Shown here: positions 36,579-46,274 of the stretch, piece by piece
Layout of the letters: each line of letters begins with the position of its first letter
How positions within the stretch are numbered: position 1 is the first letter of the stretch
NCBI RefSeq assembly: GCF_000016285.1
Contig: NC_011989.1
Coordinates: 3,256,001 to 3,320,000 of the forward strand
From: Allorhizobium ampelinum S4
GTDB taxonomy: Bacteria; Pseudomonadota; Alphaproteobacteria; Rhizobiales; Rhizobiaceae
Length of the DNA: 64,000 nt
Direction of reading: 5' to 3'
Made by a program: the position numbers and the translations under genes
The notes under the pieces: model-generated
Seen by the model: the letters and a program-made list of their open reading frames with translations, nothing else
Database searches by the model: none
What the model was told of the DNA's origin: nothing

Positions 36579-37814
36579 TTATTGACGGCCAGAAAACAAG
36601 TCCGTCAGGTCACGGATGCTGTTGCGGTAATCGAAATCACGCCGCACCTTGCCCTCGGCGGCGGACCCGAGCCGGGCGCGCAAGGCCGGATCACGCATGG
36701 CCTTTTCCAGCGCCACAGCCAGCGCCTGCGCATCATCAGGCTCCACCAGCAGTCCATTTTCGCCGTCGACGAACAGTTCGGATATCCCCGAGACCGTGGT
36801 GCTGACCGGCATCAGCCCCTGACTTGCGGCCTCCACCAGCACATTCGGCAGGCCGTCGCGGTCGCCATCGGCGGTGATCCGACAGGCGAGCGTAAAAAGA
36901 TCGCTGTCGCGGTAATGGGTCAGCACATCGCGCTGGTCCATCGCCCCTTTCCAGGTGATGCGACTGGCAATGCCAAGCTGATCCGCCAAGGCCTGCAACC
37001 GAACAAGTTCATCACCGCCACCGATATGGGTAAAATGCCAGTTGAGATCGGCGGGAAGCGCTGAAAGCGCCCGCAGCAGCACATCATAGCCCTTCTTTTT
37101 CACCGCACGGCCAACCGACAGCAACCGCAGCGGATCGGCGGTGTCAGATCCATCGCGGGCCGGACGCACGCCCTCGAAATGCGGAAACCGATCAAGATCG
37201 AGCCCGTGGTAGCTCAGGTGGACGCTACCGCGTCCATCGGCCAGAGCGCTCAACCGGTCGAAACCGACTTTCGTGCAGGTCACCACCCAGGTCGCATGGG
37301 CCAATTTATCAGCCAGATCCCAACTTTCCGATGTCCAGATATCCTTGGCATGGGCCGAAACGCTGAACCCCCTGCTGCCAAGCAGGCTGGCATAAAAGGC
37401 GACCGAGGCGGGCGTGTGGATGAAATGCGCATGCAGCCAATCCGCCTTGCCAGGCCATTCGGCCACCAGCACCATGGCCTGACCCAGACGGCGAAACCGG
37501 TTGCGGGAGAAATCGCGCCTTAAATCCTTGAAAAACTGTGTGAGAACCGGGCGAAAACCGGGCAGACGCCGCACGGCCCACAGGGCTTTCAGCACGCGCC
37601 CCGGCTCTTCATGCAGATATTCCGGCAGGTAATGCACCGGCGCCTGGATCTCATCATGGACGGGATGACGCTTTTTGTCAGTCGGGCGGCGCATGGCCAC
37701 CAGCTCCAGCGCAAAGCCAGCCTGCTCCAGGCCCAGCAATTCCTGGGCGATAAAGGTTTCCGACAGGCGCGGATAGCCTTTCAGTAAAACGACAATCTTT
37801 GTTGGCTTCGGCAC
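36579..37814 (-). CDS. GT4-family glycosyltransferase
   Basis: Glycosyltransferase of 411 residues with the GT-B fold. The GTG start at 37814 is chosen because AAGGG sits 7 bases upstream and the protein then begins MPKPTKIVVLLKGYPRLSETF, a usual GT4 opening; the frame is open 36 codons further but overlaps the upstream gene. Acceptor domain with WLHAHFIHTPASVAF and SVSAHAKDIW; donor domain with LLSVGRAVKKKGYDVLLRAL and the E-x7-E pattern in DGLPNVLVEAASQGLMPVSTTVSGI. It starts 4 bp after the stop of the upstream MurG-like gene, so both are co-translated. Confidence 0.87.
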   Translation of the reverse strand: MPKPTKIVVLLKGYPRLSETFIAQELLGLEQAGFALELVAMRRPTDKKRHPVHDEIQAPVHYLPEYLHEEPGRVLKALWAVRRLPGFRPVLTQFFKDLRRDFSRNRFRRLGQAMVLVAEWPGKADWLHAHFIHTPASVAFYASLLGSRGFSVSAHAKDIWTSESWDLADKLAHATWVVTCTKVGFDRLSALADGRGSVHLSYHGLDLDRFPHFEGVRPARDGSDTADPLRLLSVGRAVKKKGYDVLLRALSALPADLNWHFTHIGGGDELVRLQALADQLGIASRITWKGAMDQRDVLTHYRDSDLFTLACRITADGDRDGLPNVLVEAASQGLMPVSTTVSGISELFVDGENGLLVEPDDAQALAVALEKAMRDPALRARLGSAAEGKVRRDFDYRNSIRDLTDLFSGRQ

Positions 37815-37818
37815 GATC

Positions 37819-39027
37819 TTACCCTTGCACCACCGAGAAACGTCCGGCACCGCGCTCCTCCAGACAATCGGCAACGATGCGGGAAATGGTCGGCAAGCCT
37901 TCCAGATGCATGCCCGGCGCACTGATCGAGGGCGGATCGCGTTTCAATACGGCCTTGATGGCCTGGGCAAACGCCATGCTATCGCTGGATTGGTCGGGCA
38001 GGACCATGCTGACCAGACCCAGTTCGCAAGCGCGGGTGGCGCGGATCAGCTGTTCCTCGCGCGGCTCGGTGCGCGGCACGATCAGGGCGGGCTTATCGAA
38101 GGACAGAATTTCGCAATAGGTATTATAGCCGCCCATCGCCACCACCGCCTTGGCACCGGCGATCAGATCTTCCATGCGGTTGTCGAATTCGATCATCGTC
38201 AGCTTGGGATGGCGCGATCCCGCCTCCATGAATTTCTGCCGCAAGTCGGCCGGCATATAAGGCCCCAGCACCACCAGGGCCTGCTGGTCCAGCGTCGGAT
38301 CGGCCTGATAAGCGGCAATGACATCGCGCACCAGATCGCCGCCATCGCCACCGCCACCGGTGGTCACCAGCAGGTAATCTTCCTGGGGCGAGTGATCGGA
38401 CCGGGTTCCCGTCAGGGCATTGCGTTGCAGGAAGCCGACGAAACGCATTTTCGAGCGCAAGGCCTGCGGCGCGTCGATACCGGTCAGCGGATCATAGAAA
38501 TCCGGCGGCCCATAGACCCAGACGTCATCATAGAGCCGGGCGATCTTGGCCAGGACATCATTGCGCTTCCATTCCGCTTCCAGAAGATGCGGCGCATCCA
38601 TCACGTCGCGCAGGCCGAGCACCAGTTTCGTGCCGCGGGTTTTCAGATAGGTCAGCGTGTCCTCCACCTCGCCGCGCAGGCCAAGCGGTTCCTTGTCGAT
38701 GATGAACATGTCCGGCTCGAAACTTTCCGCCGTGTGGCGGATGATCGACTGGCGCATTTTCAGCGTTTCATGCAGATCGATATGACGGTCCATCGAGGTG
38801 TATTCGCCATTGCGCAGCTTGATGACGCTGGGAATTTTGACGAAATCGACCCGGGCGCGATAATCGAAGGCACCGGCAATCGTCGCGCCTGAAATGATCA
38901 GCACTTGCAGGCCGCGATAATCCTCCACCAGCGAATGGGCAATGGTGCGGCAGCGGCGCAAATGGCCGAGACCGAACGTGTCATGGCTGTACATGAGGAT
39001 GCGGGCTTGCCCCAGTCGTCTCGACAT
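37819..39027 (-). CDS. MurG-like glycosyltransferase (COG4671-type)
   Basis: Predicted glycosyltransferase of 402 residues. The ATG at 39027 (MSRRLGQARILMYSHDTFGLGHLRRC) has GGAGAG 9 bases upstream; a GTG nine codons earlier would sit before that site. The N-terminal GLGHLRR motif and the C-terminal AMGGYNTYCEILSFDKPALIVPRTEPREEQ region show the MurG-like donor and acceptor halves; LLVTTGGGGDGGDLVRDV starts the second domain. It shares its architecture with the gene at 35366-36466, so the two are probably paralogues around the GT4 gene. First gene of the three-gene set; substrates unknown. Confidence 0.83.
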   Translation of the reverse strand: MSRRLGQARILMYSHDTFGLGHLRRCRTIAHSLVEDYRGLQVLIISGATIAGAFDYRARVDFVKIPSVIKLRNGEYTSMDRHIDLHETLKMRQSIIRHTAESFEPDMFIIDKEPLGLRGEVEDTLTYLKTRGTKLVLGLRDVMDAPHLLEAEWKRNDVLAKIARLYDDVWVYGPPDFYDPLTGIDAPQALRSKMRFVGFLQRNALTGTRSDHSPQEDYLLVTTGGGGDGGDLVRDVIAAYQADPTLDQQALVVLGPYMPADLRQKFMEAGSRHPKLTMIEFDNRMEDLIAGAKAVVAMGGYNTYCEILSFDKPALIVPRTEPREEQLIRATRACELGLVSMVLPDQSSDSMAFAQAIKAVLKRDPPSISAPGMHLEGLPTISRIVADCLEERGAGRFSVVQG

Positions 39028-39132
39028 GTGGTCAGTCTCTCCGAGAAGTGTCACTGCATGGAACCGTCAATCCGGACGGATTGAGCAACAGCCATGGAAA
39101 TGGATAAGGGTCGCCGTTCCTGTTTACAGCGA

Positions 39133-40317
39133 TCACTTATATGGATCTGCGGCATCCCTAAGACCATCCCCTAGAAAATTGAAGGCAAGAATGATCACGA
39201 TGACGGGAACAACCGGGAACAGCAGCCAAGGATAAAGTGCGATCACATTGACCGAGCGCGCCTCTGTCAGCAACACACCCCAGCTGGTAATTGGTGGACG
39301 AAGGCCAAGCCCTAGAAAACTCAGGGTTGTTTCGCCCAGGATCATGCCGGGAATGGTCAGCGTCGCGCTGGCAATCAGATGCGACATGAAGCCCGGAATG
39401 AGATGACGACCGATGATACGGGCGCTTCCCGATCCCATCATCTGGGCGGCCAGCACGTAATCTTCCTCGCGCAGCGCCAGCAGCTTGGAGCGCACCGCCC
39501 GCGCCAGCCCCGTCCAGTCCAAGAGGCCGAGAATGAAGGTGATGCCGAGATAGACCAGCAGCGGGCTCCAGTCTGGCGGCATGATCGCCGCCAGCGCCAG
39601 CCACAGTGGAATGCTGGGAATGGAATGCAGGACTTCGGTAATGCGCTGCACGACCATATCGAACCAGCCGCCCCAATAGCCGGCCAGCCCGCCGATGACG
39701 ATGCCAAGCACGAAACTGGTCATCACGCCCAGAAGACCGATGGTCAGCGAAATCCGGGCGCCGTAGAGGATGCGAGACAGCACGTCCCGGCCCAGCCGGT
39801 CGGTGCCGAGCAGGAAGAAATTGCCACCTTCCGCCGGACAGACCAGATGCAGATCGCTGTCCACCAACCCCCAGAAACGATAGCTATCGCCCCGGCAGAA
39901 AAACCGCAGCTTCTGCACCTGTTGCGGATCGTCGGTATAGACCCGTTTCAATGTGTCCATATCCAGCGACATCGTCCGGCCATAGACGAAAGGCCCAACA
40001 AACCCGTTTTCATCGAACAGATGCACGGCTTGCGGCGGCGCGTAGATCCGGTCCACATTGCGGGTATGGACATTATAAGGCGCTAGAAACTCGATGACGA
40101 CAATCATCAGATAGGCCGCCAGCAGCAGCATGCCAGAATAATAGGCCAGTTTATGCCGCTTGAACCGCCACCAGGTCAGGCGAAATTGCGAGGCCTGGTC
40201 GACCGGTGAGCGCCGGGATGTGACCTCGTCCTCCGCCGCATAGGGATCGAACGGCAAAGGCGAGACGTAATGCGGTATTGCGCCACCAATGGAGGGGCCA
40301 GCGTGTGTGTCGCTCAT
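39133..40317 (-). CDS. Peptide-type ABC transporter permease (DppC/OppC-like)
   Basis: Inner-membrane permease of 394 residues, longer than the usual 300 because of an extended cytoplasmic N-terminus (about 55 residues) and a large periplasmic insertion between helix 1 and 2 (about residues 75-175, including FFCRGDSYRFWGLVDSDLHLVCP with two Cys). The core begins LLGTDRLGRDVLSRILYGARISL, typical of DppC-type subunits, and has the ATPase-coupling EAA-like loop near AAQMMGSGSARIIGRHLIPG. It overlaps the next permease by 4 bp. Last gene of the operon 45114-39133. Confidence 0.9.
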   Translation of the reverse strand: MSDTHAGPSIGGAIPHYVSPLPFDPYAAEDEVTSRRSPVDQASQFRLTWWRFKRHKLAYYSGMLLLAAYLMIVVIEFLAPYNVHTRNVDRIYAPPQAVHLFDENGFVGPFVYGRTMSLDMDTLKRVYTDDPQQVQKLRFFCRGDSYRFWGLVDSDLHLVCPAEGGNFFLLGTDRLGRDVLSRILYGARISLTIGLLGVMTSFVLGIVIGGLAGYWGGWFDMVVQRITEVLHSIPSIPLWLALAAIMPPDWSPLLVYLGITFILGLLDWTGLARAVRSKLLALREEDYVLAAQMMGSGSARIIGRHLIPGFMSHLIASATLTIPGMILGETTLSFLGLGLRPPITSWGVLLTEARSVNVIALYPWLLFPVVPVIVIILAFNFLGDGLRDAADPYK

Positions 40318-41312
40318 TTGCTGCGCCCTCCCTGCAAGCGGATGCGCGGATCAAGCAGCGCCAGCGCGATATCCGAAATCAACACGCCGATGACCGTTAG
40401 CACCGCCAAAAACATCAGAAACGATCCGGCCAGATACATGTCCTGGTCCTGAAGCGCCCGGATCAGCATCGGGCCGGTGGTTTCCAGCGACAGCACGACG
40501 GCGGTGATTTCCGCCCCGGAAATGATTGTCGGCAGGATGGAGCCGATATCGGAAATGAAGAAATTCAACGACATGCGCAGCGGATATTTGATCAGCACCC
40601 GAAACGGATGCAGCCCCTTGGCGCGCGCCGTCATCACATATTGCTTGTGCAGCTCGTCCAGCAGATTGGCCCTGACACGGCGCACCATGCCAGCGGTGCC
40701 CGCCGTGCCGATGATGATGACCGGAATCCACAAATGTTCGAGGATAGACTTGAACTTGTCCCAGCTCATCGCCTGACCCAGAAAGCGCTGGTCCATCAGA
40801 TGGCCGATGGAAATGCCGAACCAGATATTGGCGAAATACATCATGACAAGCGCCAGGATGAAGTTTGGCACGGCGATGCCGATCAGGCCCAGCAAGGTCA
40901 ACCCGTAATCGCCCCAGCTATATTGATGGGTGGCGGAATAGATGCCGATTGGAAAGGCCAGCAGCCAGGTGACAGCGATGGTGACGGTGGAAACCAGGAT
41001 GGTGAGCCAGACCCGGTCGCCGACCACATCGGCCACTGGCATGCGGTATTCGAAGGAATAGCCGAAATCCCCCTGCACAAAGCCGGTGACCCAGTTGAAA
41101 TAGCGGATCGGCGCAGGCTGATCGAAACCGTAGCGCGCCTTCAAATCCTCGATTTCCTGCAAATCGGCCTTTTCGCCAATGGCCCGCATTTCCTCGACAT
41201 AGCTTTCAAAGTAATCACCGGGTGGCAGCTCGATAATGGTGAAGACCAGCATGGAAATCATGATCAGCGTCGGGATCATCACGGCAATGCGCCAGAGAAT
41301 ATAGCGGATCAT
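40314..41312 (-). CDS. Peptide-type ABC transporter permease (DppB/OppB-like)
   Basis: Inner-membrane permease of 332 residues with about six helices; opens MIRYILWRIAVMIPTLIMISMLVF and has a periplasmic loop after helix 1 (ESYVEEMRAIGEKADLQEIEDLKARYGFDQP), both normal for DppB. Coupling loop at YVMTARAKGLHPFRVLIKYPLR. It overlaps the binding-protein gene and the other permease by 4 bp each, so the complex is made from one mRNA. Confidence 0.92.
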   Translation of the reverse strand: MIRYILWRIAVMIPTLIMISMLVFTIIELPPGDYFESYVEEMRAIGEKADLQEIEDLKARYGFDQPAPIRYFNWVTGFVQGDFGYSFEYRMPVADVVGDRVWLTILVSTVTIAVTWLLAFPIGIYSATHQYSWGDYGLTLLGLIGIAVPNFILALVMMYFANIWFGISIGHLMDQRFLGQAMSWDKFKSILEHLWIPVIIIGTAGTAGMVRRVRANLLDELHKQYVMTARAKGLHPFRVLIKYPLRMSLNFFISDIGSILPTIISGAEITAVVLSLETTGPMLIRALQDQDMYLAGSFLMFLAVLTVIGVLISDIALALLDPRIRLQGGRSK

Positions 41313-43231
41313 GTCGCATCCTCATCATACCAGAATGTATCCGGCATATAGACGCCGAGTTGGGAGGTCGGGACAAAGCCAAACAGGCCTTTTTCCGGCA
41401 GGTTCCTGAGCTTTCGCGATTTCACCACCGGCTGCAAGGCGGAATTGACGATGCCGATGGTAAAGACCTGATCGGTATAGAGCCGCAGCATGTCATGCCA
41501 GATCGCCGTGCGCTCCTCCAGCAGATCGGACTGCCGCCAGGCCCGAAACAGGTCGAGCAACGCCCGCGCCTCGGCAATTTCCGGTGCCCGGCCATCGCCA
41601 CCGCCCGACAGCGTGTGCAGGCCCCAGAGCGGCCATTGCAACTGATCGTCACTGGTCGGCGCCAATTCGCGTGGCGACATGTCGGCGGTCGGCACGCCAT
41701 TGTCCAATCCCTGCCAGACGGCCATCACAGTCTCGCCATTGGTGATGCGGCGGCGAAACAGCTCGCGATGCGAGATATGCACGAAAAGCCGGAAACCGAT
41801 CTTGCGGAAGTGATCGGTGATCAGTTCCAGCACGTCGGAATCGAAGGAGCTTTCCCCGGTGCTCTCGACAATCAGCACCGCCTCGCGCCCATCCGGCAAC
41901 AGGCGAAGGCCATGCCGGTCAGGGCGCTCAAGGCCCGCCTCATCCAGCAGCGCATTGGCCTGATCGGGGTCGAACCCAGCCCAAGCATCGCGATATTCCG
42001 GCTTGAACAGCGGACTTTCGGGCAGAATGGCATTGGCCGAAGCCTGAGCCAGGCCGAAAAACACCGCCTTGTTGATCTCTTCGCGGTTGATTGCCAAGGA
42101 CAGCGCCCGGCGCACCCGGACATCAAGCAGCACCTGTCGCCAGACCAGATCCTTGCAATTCAGGTTCGGCATCAGCGCAATGCGCGCCCCTTGGGTGCGC
42201 TTCCACAGATCGACCTTGATCGGATAGCGTTTCTCGGCGTTTTTCAGGAAGGTATAATCGGCAAAATCCAGATTGGTGAATTGCAGGTCGCTTTCGCCCG
42301 TGCCGGTCTTGGCCGAAATCAGGTCGCCGGAACCAACGCCCATCACCACCTTGTCGATATAGGGCAATTGCACCCCGTTTTCGTCCACCCGGTGATAGAA
42401 AGGATTGCGCTCGAAGATGAACTGGCCCGATGGTGGGGCGGTCCGGGGGATCCAGGCATCCAGCGTCGGCAGATCGGGATTTTCCGGGCGCACGATGCGC
42501 GACATTTTCTGATGCAGCGCCACCCATTCCTGCACGCCGTTTCGTATGGCCAGCTCCTCCAGCTTTTCCTTGGTCTGGTATTTGTGGTGGAACTGCTTGA
42601 GATAGGCGCCGGGCATCATCAGACGCGTTGCGGTCGGGGCGGCAAGCTCGGCCAGGAAATCCGGATTAGGGTCCTCCCAGGTATAACGAACGGTCAGCGC
42701 GTCCAGCACCTCAAAGACCGGCTCCTTGTCATTGACCCGGAAGACCGTGGGAATTCCTCCCTTGTAAAGCTTTTTGTCATGGAACATATCCTCCCAGACA
42801 TAGCGGAAATCCTCTGCCGTAAACGGCGAACCGTCCGACCAGCGATGGCCGTCGCGCAGGTGGAAGGTAAAGATCCGCTCCTCGACCACCTCGAACCGTT
42901 CCAGCAGATCCGGCTGGAAATTGAAGGCGAGATCATAGCCGATCAGCCGACAGTAACAATTGATCGGCATATATCTGATATCGCGCTGGCCGCCGATCAA
43001 CATGCGGATCGTCCCGCCATAGCGTCCGGGCGCTCGCTCAGGCCCTTCAAGGGGCACGACACGCGGCACTTTCGGCAGGCGCTCAGCCATTGGTGGTAGT
43101 TGACCAGCCTCGACCTTGGCTTTCAGTAGTTCCGGTTCACTTGGATGAGACGCCGCCAGAAGCGGGCGGGGCAGAAAGGCGGCGGACATCAGCGCCAACG
43201 CCTGGCGGCGGGTAAGGCGGTGGCGGATCAC
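41309..43231 (-). CDS. ABC transporter substrate-binding protein (family 5), Tat-exported
   Basis: Periplasmic solute receptor of 640 residues. GTG start overlapping the ATPase stop (GTGA). The N-terminus has a twin-arginine type signal (LTRRQALALMSAAFLP, Arg8-Arg9; cut near PLLA), so export is probably folded, via Tat. The body is the extracellular solute-binding family 5 fold: HLRDGHRWSDGSPFTAEDFRYVWEDM is the family signature, and LDVRVRRALSLAINREEI the second. It is longer than dipeptide receptors, which hints at a larger ligand (oligopeptide, opine-like or sugar conjugate); the ligand is not identifiable. Confidence 0.9.
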   Translation of the reverse strand: MIRHRLTRRQALALMSAAFLPRPLLAASHPSEPELLKAKVEAGQLPPMAERLPKVPRVVPLEGPERAPGRYGGTIRMLIGGQRDIRYMPINCYCRLIGYDLAFNFQPDLLERFEVVEERIFTFHLRDGHRWSDGSPFTAEDFRYVWEDMFHDKKLYKGGIPTVFRVNDKEPVFEVLDALTVRYTWEDPNPDFLAELAAPTATRLMMPGAYLKQFHHKYQTKEKLEELAIRNGVQEWVALHQKMSRIVRPENPDLPTLDAWIPRTAPPSGQFIFERNPFYHRVDENGVQLPYIDKVVMGVGSGDLISAKTGTGESDLQFTNLDFADYTFLKNAEKRYPIKVDLWKRTQGARIALMPNLNCKDLVWRQVLLDVRVRRALSLAINREEINKAVFFGLAQASANAILPESPLFKPEYRDAWAGFDPDQANALLDEAGLERPDRHGLRLLPDGREAVLIVESTGESSFDSDVLELITDHFRKIGFRLFVHISHRELFRRRITNGETVMAVWQGLDNGVPTADMSPRELAPTSDDQLQWPLWGLHTLSGGGDGRAPEIAEARALLDLFRAWRQSDLLEERTAIWHDMLRLYTDQVFTIGIVNSALQPVVKSRKLRNLPEKGLFGFVPTSQLGVYMPDTFWYDEDAT

Positions 43232-45114
43232 GAGCGCAACTCCCTTGCATCCACCTCACGGCGGGCCAAAACCAGATGGCCACCACCCAGATCGGCATGG
43301 GCAAGCGTTGCCGGATCGCCTTCGTCGTGAAAATGCCTGGCCCAGCGCTTTTTGGCAGCCAGCGACGGTTCTCCGATCAGGTTGAAATCCATCGGATGAT
43401 CCAGGTTGGGCAGCGGCACCGCCGCCAGCAATTTCTTGGTATAGGGATGGACCGGATCGCGCATGATCACCTCGCAAGGGGCAATCTCGACAATACGGCC
43501 CGCATACATTACCGCCACCCGGTCGGCCATGTAATTCACCACGGCCAGATTGTGGGAAATGAACAGATAGGTCAGGCCAAGCTCACTCTTCAAATCCTTC
43601 ATCAGGTTGAGGATTTGTGCCTGCACCGAGACATCAAGTGCCGAGACCGGCTCATCGCAGATCACCAGATCCGGCCCCAGCGCCAGCGACCGGGCAATGC
43701 CGATCCGCTGCCGCTGCCCACCGGAAAAACTATGCGGATAGCGGCCTAATGCCGTCTCAGGGAGACCAATCGCATGGATCAGCCGGTTGACCAGATCCAG
43801 CCGAGCGGCCCGGTTGCCACGCTCATGAATTTCCAGGGGTTCGCTGATGATGCCGCGCACCGTCATGCGCGGTGACAGGGAAGAGACCGGGTCCTGAAAC
43901 ACCATCTGGATGCGGGTGCGCAGGTCTTGCAGCTTTGGCCCTTGAGCCTTGAGCATATCCAGCGGACCATCGGCACCATGATAGACAGCCGTGCCGTGAT
44001 CAGCGGTGACGCCGCGCATCAAAATCTTGCTGAGCGTGGTCTTGCCGCACCCGCTTTCGCCCACCAAGCCTAAGGTTTCACCGCGAAAAATATCGAAGGA
44101 GACATCGTTGACGGCCAAAGTTGGCGAAGACGGGCGCGAGAAAAACCCGTTCGAGCCCTTGGACTGGAAAGATTTGGAAATATTGCGCACCGAGAGCAAC
44201 ACGCCATCGCCGCCGGACGGCACGCGACATTTGTCCATCAACCGGCCGGTATCGACGCGGATTTCCCGAAGCGGCTTCAGGCGCTCGTTGCGGTCCATGT
44301 CGAAATGCGGCACGGCCTGCATCAGGCCCTTGGTATAGGCATGTTGCGGTGCGCTGAAAATTGCCTCAACCGGGCCGGATTCCATCACTTCGCCGCGATA
44401 GATCACCACCACTTCATCCGCAAGACTGGCGACGACACCCAGATCATGGGTGATCAACAGGATCGCCATGCCAAGCTTTTCCTGCAACTCCTTCAGGAGC
44501 TTGAGGATTTGTGCCTGGATGGTGACATCAAGCGCCGTGGTTGGTTCATCGGCAATCAGCAGCGCCGGATTGCAGATCAGCGCCATGGCAATCATCGCCC
44601 GCTGGCGCATGCCGCCGGACAGTTCGAACGGATACATGGTTGCCACACGGGCCGGGTCGTTGAACCCGACCAGACCCAGCATTTCCTCCAGCCGCTCCTG
44701 ACGTTCGCGCGGCGAAAGCGTGGTGTGGACCCGCAACACTTCCTCAATCTGATTGCCGACGGTATGGACCGGCGAAAACGAGGTCATCGGCTCCTGGAAG
44801 ATCATGCCGATCCGGTTGCCGCGAATCTGGCGGATCTGGCGACCGTCATAGGGCAAGGACAGCAGATCGACCTGGGCTGCCTTTTGCGGATCATTAAAAA
44901 CAACCCGGCCATTGATCTGTGCCAGGTTGGACTCGATCCCCATGATCGAGCGTCCAAGCACGGATTTACCCGACCCGGATTCACCGACCAGCGCCGTGAC
45001 CTTGCCGGGCCGCAGCACCATGCTGAAAGACTTGACCGCCTGGATGCTTGCGCCCAACAGGGGAAAAGACACACTGATATTATCCACATAAAGCAGATCT
45101 GCGCATTCTGCCAT
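43228..45114 (-). CDS. Peptide-type ABC transporter, fused dual ATPase
   Basis: Cytoplasmic ATPase of 628 residues joining DppD- and DppF-like halves in one chain. First half: Walker [12 protein letters not shown], signature [10 protein letters not shown], Walker [13 protein letters not shown]. Second half: [39 protein letters not shown]. Both sites look intact. The usual C-terminal peptide-transporter extension after the first half is shortened ([16 protein letters not shown] region present). First gene of the operon ATPase - binding protein - two permeases, an order different from yejABEF or dppABCDF. Confidence 0.93.
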   Translation of the reverse strand: MAECADLLYVDNISVSFPLLGASIQAVKSFSMVLRPGKVTALVGESGSGKSVLGRSIMGIESNLAQINGRVVFNDPQKAAQVDLLSLPYDGRQIRQIRGNRIGMIFQEPMTSFSPVHTVGNQIEEVLRVHTTLSPRERQERLEEMLGLVGFNDPARVATMYPFELSGGMRQRAMIAMALICNPALLIADEPTTALDVTIQAQILKLLKELQEKLGMAILLITHDLGVVASLADEVVVIYRGEVMESGPVEAIFSAPQHAYTKGLMQAVPHFDMDRNERLKPLREIRVDTGRLMDKCRVPSGGDGVLLSVRNISKSFQSKGSNGFFSRPSSPTLAVNDVSFDIFRGETLGLVGESGCGKTTLSKILMRGVTADHGTAVYHGADGPLDMLKAQGPKLQDLRTRIQMVFQDPVSSLSPRMTVRGIISEPLEIHERGNRAARLDLVNRLIHAIGLPETALGRYPHSFSGGQRQRIGIARSLALGPDLVICDEPVSALDVSVQAQILNLMKDLKSELGLTYLFISHNLAVVNYMADRVAVMYAGRIVEIAPCEVIMRDPVHPYTKKLLAAVPLPNLDHPMDFNLIGEPSLAAKKRWARHFHDEGDPATLAHADLGGGHLVLARREVDARELRS

Positions 45115-45286
45115 GCGTCACTTTTCCCAACCCGTCTTATGACTTTGTAGGTACCGTATCTTAGCAAATCATTGATGTCTATCGCTGACACACATGCTTT
45201 AATCGCGACCCGGACATGGCTTTACGGCTTGCACATGTCAGTTTTTTATCGGTAGGACTGAAGACTGATAAAATGGACCTGTAATC
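45115..45286. promoter_or_regulatory. Divergent promoter region, ABC operon / GT32-like gene
   Basis: 172 bp between divergent genes. It contains an inverted repeat TTTTATC (45244-45250) / GATAAAA (45267-45273), 16 bp apart, just ahead of the GT32-like start, a possible operator. No promoter elements can be assigned with confidence. Confidence 0.4.
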
Positions 45287-46270
45287 GTGAGTCATGACCT
45301 TCCACCCCGACAGAAAAGTCGCGCCATAATTGCCCAAAGCCTGGAGCTTGCCCGTAAGCGGGAGCCTGAGGCGGCAAAAGCCATACTGGATGGCCTGGCT
45401 GGCGACCATGGCTTGCTGGCGCAGGCCGAATTGGGGCCGGACACCGCCCTTGGCTTGCCGCGCAAACTGCATTCAGCCTATCTGAAGCTGGCCAAGATCG
45501 CGGGCGACCGGCTGCGGGTCACCGGGCTGCAATATACACTTGCGCCACCGCCGGACCTGCTTTTGCCGTTTTCGCGCTTCAGCAGCGATGAGCGGCGAGA
45601 TATGGCGGTGCTGAACCGCGTGCCAGTCCCAAGAGTGCTGCACCAGATCTGGCTCGGAACACTCGCCCTACCACCCGCCTGCCAGGCCTGGGCCAACCAC
45701 TGCGCCCGCCATGGCTTTGCCTATCGGCTGTGGCGCGAGGCCGACCTTGAAGCACAGGGGTTTGACCAGCATCCAAGCTTTAAAGCCATGCTGGCGCGTA
45801 GCGACTATCCCGGTGCCGTGGATGTGGCGCGCTATCTGATCCTTGAGCAATTCGGCGGGATTTACCTCGACTGCGACTGGTATCCGGCCCGCGACGATAT
45901 CGGCTTTGCCGATTGCCTGCCTCTGACCGGGCTTGCCGCCCTTGCCGAGGACACGCCGCGTCAGACCGGCCTTGGTAGCCTGCTGCTGACCAATTCCTTG
46001 ATCGCCAGCCCGCCCGGCCATCCGGTCTTTGCGCGAATTATCGAGGCCATGCCGAAGGCCATGGCGCTGCTGCCGGATGCCCCCGCCTGGTGGTCCACCG
46101 GGCCGCTGCTGATGACCGTGGTGTTTCGAGGCACCAGCTTTACCGTTCCCGATTCCGGCTTTGTGGCCGCCAATCTGGAGCGCGGCGCGCCGTTTGCCGA
46201 GGTGGAGGCAGCGCGGGACACGGCTCTGACCACGGATGACGGATTGCTGATCGGCTGGAAATCCTGGTAG
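45287..46270 (+). CDS. GT32-like glycosyltransferase (DXD sugar-transferase)
   Basis: Predicted cytoplasmic or peripheral sugar transferase of 327 residues, OCH1/capsular-polysaccharide type. The signature is clear: VPRVLHQIWLG, then VDVARYLILEQFGGIYLDCDWYP, with the metal/nucleotide-binding Asp195-Cys-Asp197. GTG start at 45287 with a poor ribosome-binding site; the first 100 residues are helical and not recognised. It ends 4 bp from the convergent deacetylase gene. Acceptor and donor unknown, but the neighbours suggest a surface glycan. Confidence 0.82.
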   Translation: MSHDLPPRQKSRAIIAQSLELARKREPEAAKAILDGLAGDHGLLAQAELGPDTALGLPRKLHSAYLKLAKIAGDRLRVTGLQYTLAPPPDLLLPFSRFSSDERRDMAVLNRVPVPRVLHQIWLGTLALPPACQAWANHCARHGFAYRLWREADLEAQGFDQHPSFKAMLARSDYPGAVDVARYLILEQFGGIYLDCDWYPARDDIGFADCLPLTGLAALAEDTPRQTGLGSLLLTNSLIASPPGHPVFARIIEAMPKAMALLPDAPAWWSTGPLLMTVVFRGTSFTVPDSGFVAANLERGAPFAEVEAARDTALTTDDGLLIGWKSW

Positions 46271-46274
46271 GGGC

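Noticed and set aside
41360..43099. Long plus-strand open frame opposite the substrate-binding protein gene
   Set aside because: Antisense shadow: no ribosome-binding site, low-complexity composition, and the minus-strand product is a clear family 5 receptor.
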